From: Dethiobacter alkaliphilus AHT 1 | Lineage (GTDB): Bacteria; Bacillota; Dethiobacteria; Dethiobacterales; Dethiobacteraceae | Assembly (NCBI RefSeq): GCF_000174415.1 | Contig: NZ_ACJM01000005.1 | Span: 124,001-188,000 of the forward strand | DNA length: 64,000 bases | Direction: 5' to 3' | Shown here: positions 60,151-64,000 of the stretch, in pieces | Position numbering within the stretch: position 1 is the first letter of the stretch | Layout: every line of letters begins with the position of its first letter | Made by a program: the position numbers and the translations under genes | The notes under the pieces: generated by a model | What the model was told of the DNA's origin: nothing | The model's input: only the letters and a program-made list of their open reading frames with translations | Database searches by the model: none

Positions 60151-61569
60151 GTGGGCCTGATTATAGGTATTTATATTTTGGCTATTTTGGTTATAGTGTT
60201 TTACTTGGGCAGAAGGGTGCAGTCTTCCGATGACTTCTTTCTGGCTGGCAGAAAGCTGAATTGGTTGGTGGCGGGGGGAAGCATTGTGGCCACCGCCGTG
60301 GGGGGCGCTGTTGTTATAGGGCATCCGGGCGCTTTCTATACTTACGGTTTGGCCTGGTACTTTGTACCGCTGGGCGGAATGATTGCATCTTTGTTTATGG
60401 CTTTTTTTGTGGTGGAGCGGGTGAGAGCGCTAAATCAGCATACGGTGCCGGATTTGTTGGCACTGCGCTATGATGATAAGGCCAGAACCGCAGCAGCAAT
60501 TCTGATTATTATTGCAGACATTGCCATCATCTGTACCCAGATTATGGCTTTTGCCGGCATCCTGGCCGGTTTTCTTGGTGTTTCGCCCAATGCGGCAGCA
60601 CTGATGGGTGCTGTCCTGTTTGTTGTCACCGCTTTGGGTGGGGGCTTAATGGGCATTGCCTTCACCGATGCCATTCAGGGTTTGCTTATCTCGGTGGGGC
60701 TTGTGGTTATTGCCTTGTTGGTCATCGGCAGTGGTGGCGGGATAACCGCCATTTCTGCGCAGCTCCCCGCAGAATTTTTTCAGCCCTTTGCAGCTATGCC
60801 TGCCCATTTGGTCTTGGGCAATGTGCTGTCTGTGGTGGGAATTACCCTGGCCAGTCAATCCACGGTGTTTCAGCGGATTAATGCCGTAAAATCTCCGCAG
60901 GAGGCCAAAAAAGCGGGATTCTTAACAGCAGCAGGTATGTTTATTTTGACAGGGCTAATAATCCCTGTTATTGGTTATTCTGCCCGGGTGATACTGGGGC
61001 CTGGTGTGGAGCTGGATAATGTGGCGGGGGCGCTTATCAGCGCGGTGCTGCCTGACTGGGCGGGGGCCTTGTTTATAGCGGTTGTTGTGGGTGCTATTTT
61101 AACCACCACCAACTCAATTCTACTCAGTACCAGCATGAATGTAATAAAAGATTTGTATGAAGGGGCATTGCAAAAGAGCGTGACAGACCGGGCGCGCTTA
61201 AACGGAGGCCGGCTTACCGTTGTTATTATCGGCACTGCCGCATTTCTTATGACGCTCACCATGCCCACTATAATTGATGCCATAATTTTTGCCTATACCA
61301 TGACCGCCATTTTAATTGTACCCATCTATATCGGCTTGTTTTGGCGCCGCCCCGGTGCTTCCGGCGGGATGCTCAGTATTTTGCTGGGGGGGATGGCCAC
61401 TTTAATCTGGCAGTTTGTCCTGCGCCAACCCTGGGGCATTCATGCGGTAATACCCGGCCTTGTTTTTGCATTGGTGGGTCTGGCGCTGGGCTGTTTGTCG
61501 GAGCCCCTTTCTGCGGCCCGCTGGCAGATTATTAGCCCCGATAAAAATAAAGCTAATCTTAAAGCGTAA
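60151..61569 (+). CDS. Sodium:solute symporter family (SSS) protein
   Basis: 472 residues with about thirteen TM segments and the SSS pattern: SSDDFFLAGRKLNWLVAGGSIVATAVGG, then GHPGAFYTYGLAW, and ALGGGLMGIAFTDAIQGLL with SQSTVFQRINAVKSPQEAKK. The solute (amino acid, sugar, organic acid) is unknown. GTG 60151 was chosen because GAGGGGGGAC lies eight bases upstream; the longer open frame from 59944 crosses a repeat. The C-terminal tail is short and basic. Confidence 0.85.
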   Translation: MGLIIGIYILAILVIVFYLGRRVQSSDDFFLAGRKLNWLVAGGSIVATAVGGAVVIGHPGAFYTYGLAWYFVPLGGMIASLFMAFFVVERVRALNQHTVPDLLALRYDDKARTAAAILIIIADIAIICTQIMAFAGILAGFLGVSPNAAALMGAVLFVVTALGGGLMGIAFTDAIQGLLISVGLVVIALLVIGSGGGITAISAQLPAEFFQPFAAMPAHLVLGNVLSVVGITLASQSTVFQRINAVKSPQEAKKAGFLTAAGMFILTGLIIPVIGYSARVILGPGVELDNVAGALISAVLPDWAGALFIAVVVGAILTTTNSILLSTSMNVIKDLYEGALQKSVTDRARLNGGRLTVVIIGTAAFLMTLTMPTIIDAIIFAYTMTAILIVPIYIGLFWRRPGASGGMLSILLGGMATLIWQFVLRQPWGIHAVIPGLVFALVGLALGCLSEPLSAARWQIISPDKNKANLKA

Positions 61570-61651
61570 AAGGCAGGACTCCTTTTTTTAGAGAGAGAAT
61601 ATACTAACAAAGATGTTTCTGAACCGTAACAAATTCCGGGAGGGGAAAAAA

Positions 61652-64000
61652 TTGTCTCTTTCAGATCGAATCCTGGCTTCAAAACTCCTTGCGCCGCGCA
61701 CCGGTGTAAGGTTATTAGCGCGTCCCCGACTCCTGGAGAAGTTTACGGATTACCAGTCTCGTAAGCTTACCCTGATTTCAGCGCCGGCGGGTTATGGCAA
61801 AACGGTGCTTATTTCTCAGTTTGCCGGTCAGGTGAAAGCGCAGGTGGTTTGGTATCAGCTGGACCATTTCGACAATGACCTGGCTCTTTTTGTGCAGCAT
61901 TTGTTGGCGGGAATAGAGAAGCATTTGCCCGGCCTGGGTGTGGAGATAATGGATTTGGTGGAGCGCGGCACGGATCTGCAAAAAGAACTGCGCCGTATCA
62001 CCACTGCCCTGGTAAACAGCCTGACTGCCAACCTGGAAGAAGAAATGATTTTAGTCATAGATGATTATCATGCCATTGAGGAAGAAGCTGTGCATGGTTT
62101 TATGGAGCAACTGTTGGAGTACCTGCCGGACAAGGTGCATATGGTTTTGTCCAGCCGCACTTTACCGCCTCTGCATTTGGGCCGTCTGAAAATCGCCGGG
62201 TTAATGGAGGAAATTAACCTGGAGGATTTACGGTTTAGAACCGATGAAATCAGCGGTTTTTTGCTGGCGGAGAATAACGAGCCGGTCTCCGGTGAAACCA
62301 TTTCCTATTTGGATGAGGAAACGGGCGGCTGGGCAGCAGCTCTGCGTCTGGCGGGACTTTCCATAAACAGTGTCAAGGTGCGGCAGAAAGCGTCGGCGCG
62401 GCGGACCAACTCCCATCGCAAAGAAATATACCATTATCTGGCCTCCGAGGTGCTGCAGAACCTGCCCCAGGATTTGGCTGATTTTGTTCAATCCACAGCA
62501 GTCTTAGATTTTATGACTCCCCAAATCTGTGATCTTTTCCTGGACAGAGACGATTCATATGAAGTTCTGGATTCTTTGGAAGAACAGAATCTTTTTGCCG
62601 TGGTAGGCGAAGGAGATGTGTACCGTTACCATCACCTTTTCCGGGATTTTCTGCTGAGCCGGTTGGGTGAAAAGAAGAGTAATCTGCTGCAAAAAGCGGG
62701 GCAGTGTTATTTACAGGCCGGGTATCCGGTTCGGGCTGTGGAGTGTTTTCTGGGTGCCGGTGACTTTGGCCGGGCGGTGCATGCGGTGGAAAATGTGGCC
62801 GGCACCATGCTTTTGCACAGCCGTTGGCAAACGGTGCGGCGCTGGCTGCAGAGTATTCCTGAGGATATAAAACAAGAGCATCCCAAAATGCTGCTCTTTG
62901 AAGGTGTGGTGCTGTTAAACAGCGGCCGGCTTGAACAGGCGGAAGGCTTAATCAGGCAGGCTGCCGAGGCGCTTGCCCAAACCGGGGACCAGGACGGGAT
63001 TTTTCAGACCAAGCTTTACCTGGCACGGATTCTCCGTTCCCGGGGAGATTACGGGCAAAGCATGCAGATGCTGGAGGAGATTTTGCCCCAATTTGCCGGG
63101 CGCCCCGTGGCAGAGTGGTATGATATGACCATGGAGTATTCCCTGGTGCTTGGCATGCGCGGTGAATTGGATAAGGCGGTTCACCTTTTGAATCAGGCTC
63201 TCACCCTGGCGGAACAGGAAGGGGAAGTCCATATTGCAGCCCAGCTGGTGGAAAGGCTGGGTGAAATACATTTTATTAAAGGAGATTACTCCAAGGCGGT
63301 AACCGTTCATCACCGCGCGGCGGAAATGGCTCCTGAGCAGGAGCGTCAGTCATTTCTTTTGCGCGACAGCATTGCCACCATCTATCATGACTGGGGCGAT
63401 TTGGACCAGGCGCTGGAATATGCCCAAAACAGCCTAAAAGCCAAAGAACAGCTGGGGATGACGGAAGCCTTGCCTTATGCCCTGCAGCAGTTGGCCGTGG
63501 TGCAGGCCGCCTTGGGCCAGTTTGATGTAGCGGAAGAAAATTTTATGCGTTCCATAGATTTGGCCGGGCAACTGGGTGGGGAAATATTTTTCCAGGCCCG
63601 CAGCAAAGCGCTTTACGGCCGTTTTCTGGGAAGCCGCGGCAGGTTGGAAGAAGCCCGGCAGCTGGTTGATGAGGCGCTGGAGATGGCCAGAGGCCAGTCC
63701 CAGTTTATCTATGCCGTCTGTCTGCAGGCTGCAGCTCCCGTATTTATCTGGCAGGGGGAACCACAAAAAGGCGCCGCTATGCTGGAGCAGGCGCTGAGTG
63801 TCCTTGAGCAGATTGGTGCCAAGTACTCCATTTGTGTTACCTGTGCATTTTTGGCTCTGGCCAAAAGACAGCTGGGCGAAGACGCGGCGGCGCAAAATTA
63901 TGCGGTTCGCTGCCTGGAGCTGGCGGCTCCGGAAAGCTGCATTCAGCTGTTTGTGGCCAATCCGGAAATGATGCTGCCGGTGGTTCGGGTTGGACTGGAA
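61652..64000 (+). CDS. MalT-like STAND/TPR transcriptional regulator (3' truncated)
   Basis: At least 783 residues; the frame runs past the window end. The NTPase part has Walker A SAPAGYGKTVLI and Walker B MILVIDDYHAIEEE with GGWAAALRLAGLS, as in the MalT/LuxR ATPase group. From about residue 350 onward there are helical TPR-like repeats (GRLEQAEGLIRQAAEAL, GQSMQMLEEILPQ, GDYSKAVTVHHRAAEM). A C-terminal LuxR-type HTH is expected but not in the window. TTG 61652 has GGGAGGGG six bases upstream. These regulators bind a small inducer and ATP to activate transcription. Confidence 0.87.
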   Translation, partial: MSLSDRILASKLLAPRTGVRLLARPRLLEKFTDYQSRKLTLISAPAGYGKTVLISQFAGQVKAQVVWYQLDHFDNDLALFVQHLLAGIEKHLPGLGVEIMDLVERGTDLQKELRRITTALVNSLTANLEEEMILVIDDYHAIEEEAVHGFMEQLLEYLPDKVHMVLSSRTLPPLHLGRLKIAGLMEEINLEDLRFRTDEISGFLLAENNEPVSGETISYLDEETGGWAAALRLAGLSINSVKVRQKASARRTNSHRKEIYHYLASEVLQNLPQDLADFVQSTAVLDFMTPQICDLFLDRDDSYEVLDSLEEQNLFAVVGEGDVYRYHHLFRDFLLSRLGEKKSNLLQKAGQCYLQAGYPVRAVECFLGAGDFGRAVHAVENVAGTMLLHSRWQTVRRWLQSIPEDIKQEHPKMLLFEGVVLLNSGRLEQAEGLIRQAAEALAQTGDQDGIFQTKLYLARILRSRGDYGQSMQMLEEILPQFAGRPVAEWYDMTMEYSLVLGMRGELDKAVHLLNQALTLAEQEGEVHIAAQLVERLGEIHFIKGDYSKAVTVHHRAAEMAPEQERQSFLLRDSIATIYHDWGDLDQALEYAQNSLKAKEQLGMTEALPYALQQLAVVQAALGQFDVAEENFMRSIDLAGQLGGEIFFQARSKALYGRFLGSRGRLEEARQLVDEALEMARGQSQFIYAVCLQAAAPVFIWQGEPQKGAAMLEQALSVLEQIGAKYSICVTCAFLALAKRQLGEDAAAQNYAVRCLELAAPESCIQLFVANPEMMLPVVRVGLE

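Noticed and set aside
63434-63895. 153-codon minus-strand frame inside the MalT-like gene
   Set aside because: Shadow of the plus-strand TPR region; no ribosome site.
1-64000. tRNA, rRNA, CRISPR array, prophage or insertion sequence
   Set aside because: I looked for cloverleaf-like runs, spaced direct repeats, integrase or transposase genes and phage structural genes and saw none.

Overview
The window looks like chromosomal DNA of an anaerobic, spore-forming, Gram-positive bacterium of the Clostridia type; the mix resembles Dethiobacter-like or Peptococcaceae-like lineages, but that placement is inference. The support is a low-oxygen toolkit (rubrerythrin, desulfoferrodoxin, four-subunit pyruvate:ferredoxin oxidoreductase), sporulation-associated families (YheC/YheD ATP-grasp, DacF-type carboxypeptidase, SpoIIM family), strong AGGAGG ribosome sites with many GTG/TTG starts, c-type haem proteins, a Tat translocon and a selenoprotein. 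No rRNA, tRNA, CRISPR array, prophage or complete insertion sequence was recognised.

Layout. 1-5.4 kb: 3' end of murB, a K+-channel-like protein, a PilZ protein, rubrerythrin, then on the minus strand a flavin split-barrel protein, a membrane-anchored hydrolase and a Pyr_excise-DUF1722 fusion. 5.6-8.7 kb: porCDAB (minus). 8.9-15.4 kb: orphan Phd/YefM antitoxin, a large GH63-like hydrolase, DacF-type carboxypeptidase, a small membrane protein, ABC-F ATPase. 15.4-18.8 kb: proton-translocating transhydrogenase pntAA-pntAB-pntB (minus), with the NADP-binding domain of PntB duplicated in tandem. 19-22 kb: YheC/D, a small membrane protein, superoxide reductase, GNAT. 22.3-26 kb: an ABC permease-ATPase-PASTA operon. 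26.2-32.8 kb: a seven-gene MoxR/DUF58/DUF4129/DUF4350/SpoIIM/RDD operon. 33-38.4 kb: thioesterase, DUF6904-like protein, VOC protein, a HesB-like selenoprotein whose UGA splits the reading frame, two lipoproteins, an APC permease. 38.5-43.3 kb: 19-Cys copper-storage-like protein, haem-sensing histidine kinase and regulator, PaaI-like thioesterase, Crp/Fnr regulator, iron-sulfur flavoprotein. 43.4-45.3 kb: Tat-exported split-Soret-like cytochrome divergent from tatC-tatA. 45.4-50.6 kb: small membrane protein, exonuclease III, flavin disulfide oxidoreductase and a glycine-betaine-type ABC importer. 50.7-57.4 kb: TtcA-like PP-loop protein (frameshifted), DUF3810 metallopeptidase-like protein, tripartite ABC exporter (ATPase frameshifted). 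57.4-61.6 kb: C_GCAxxG_C_C protein, TDT-family carrier, VapBC-type toxin-antitoxin flanked by REP-like repeats, SSS symporter. 61.6 kb to the end: a MalT-like STAND regulator cut by the window edge.

How it works together: Por makes reduced ferredoxin and acetyl-CoA, the transhydrogenase couples NADH/NADPH exchange to the proton gradient, and rubrerythrin, superoxide reductase and the iron-sulfur flavoprotein handle oxidants and electrons. A recurrent theme is envelope and redox sensing.

Most noteworthy: (1) a HesB-like selenoprotein gene at 35032-35331 with a strong promoter and a perfect 17-bp palindrome of CsoR/CstR type at the expected transcription start; (2) PntB with two complete domain III copies; (3) three promoters, 8-25 kb apart, carrying 11-bp tandem TGTTCAG repeats that look like an OmpR/WalR-type regulon; (4) two genes broken by the same kind of -1 shift at an A5 run; (5) an ABC-PASTA module.
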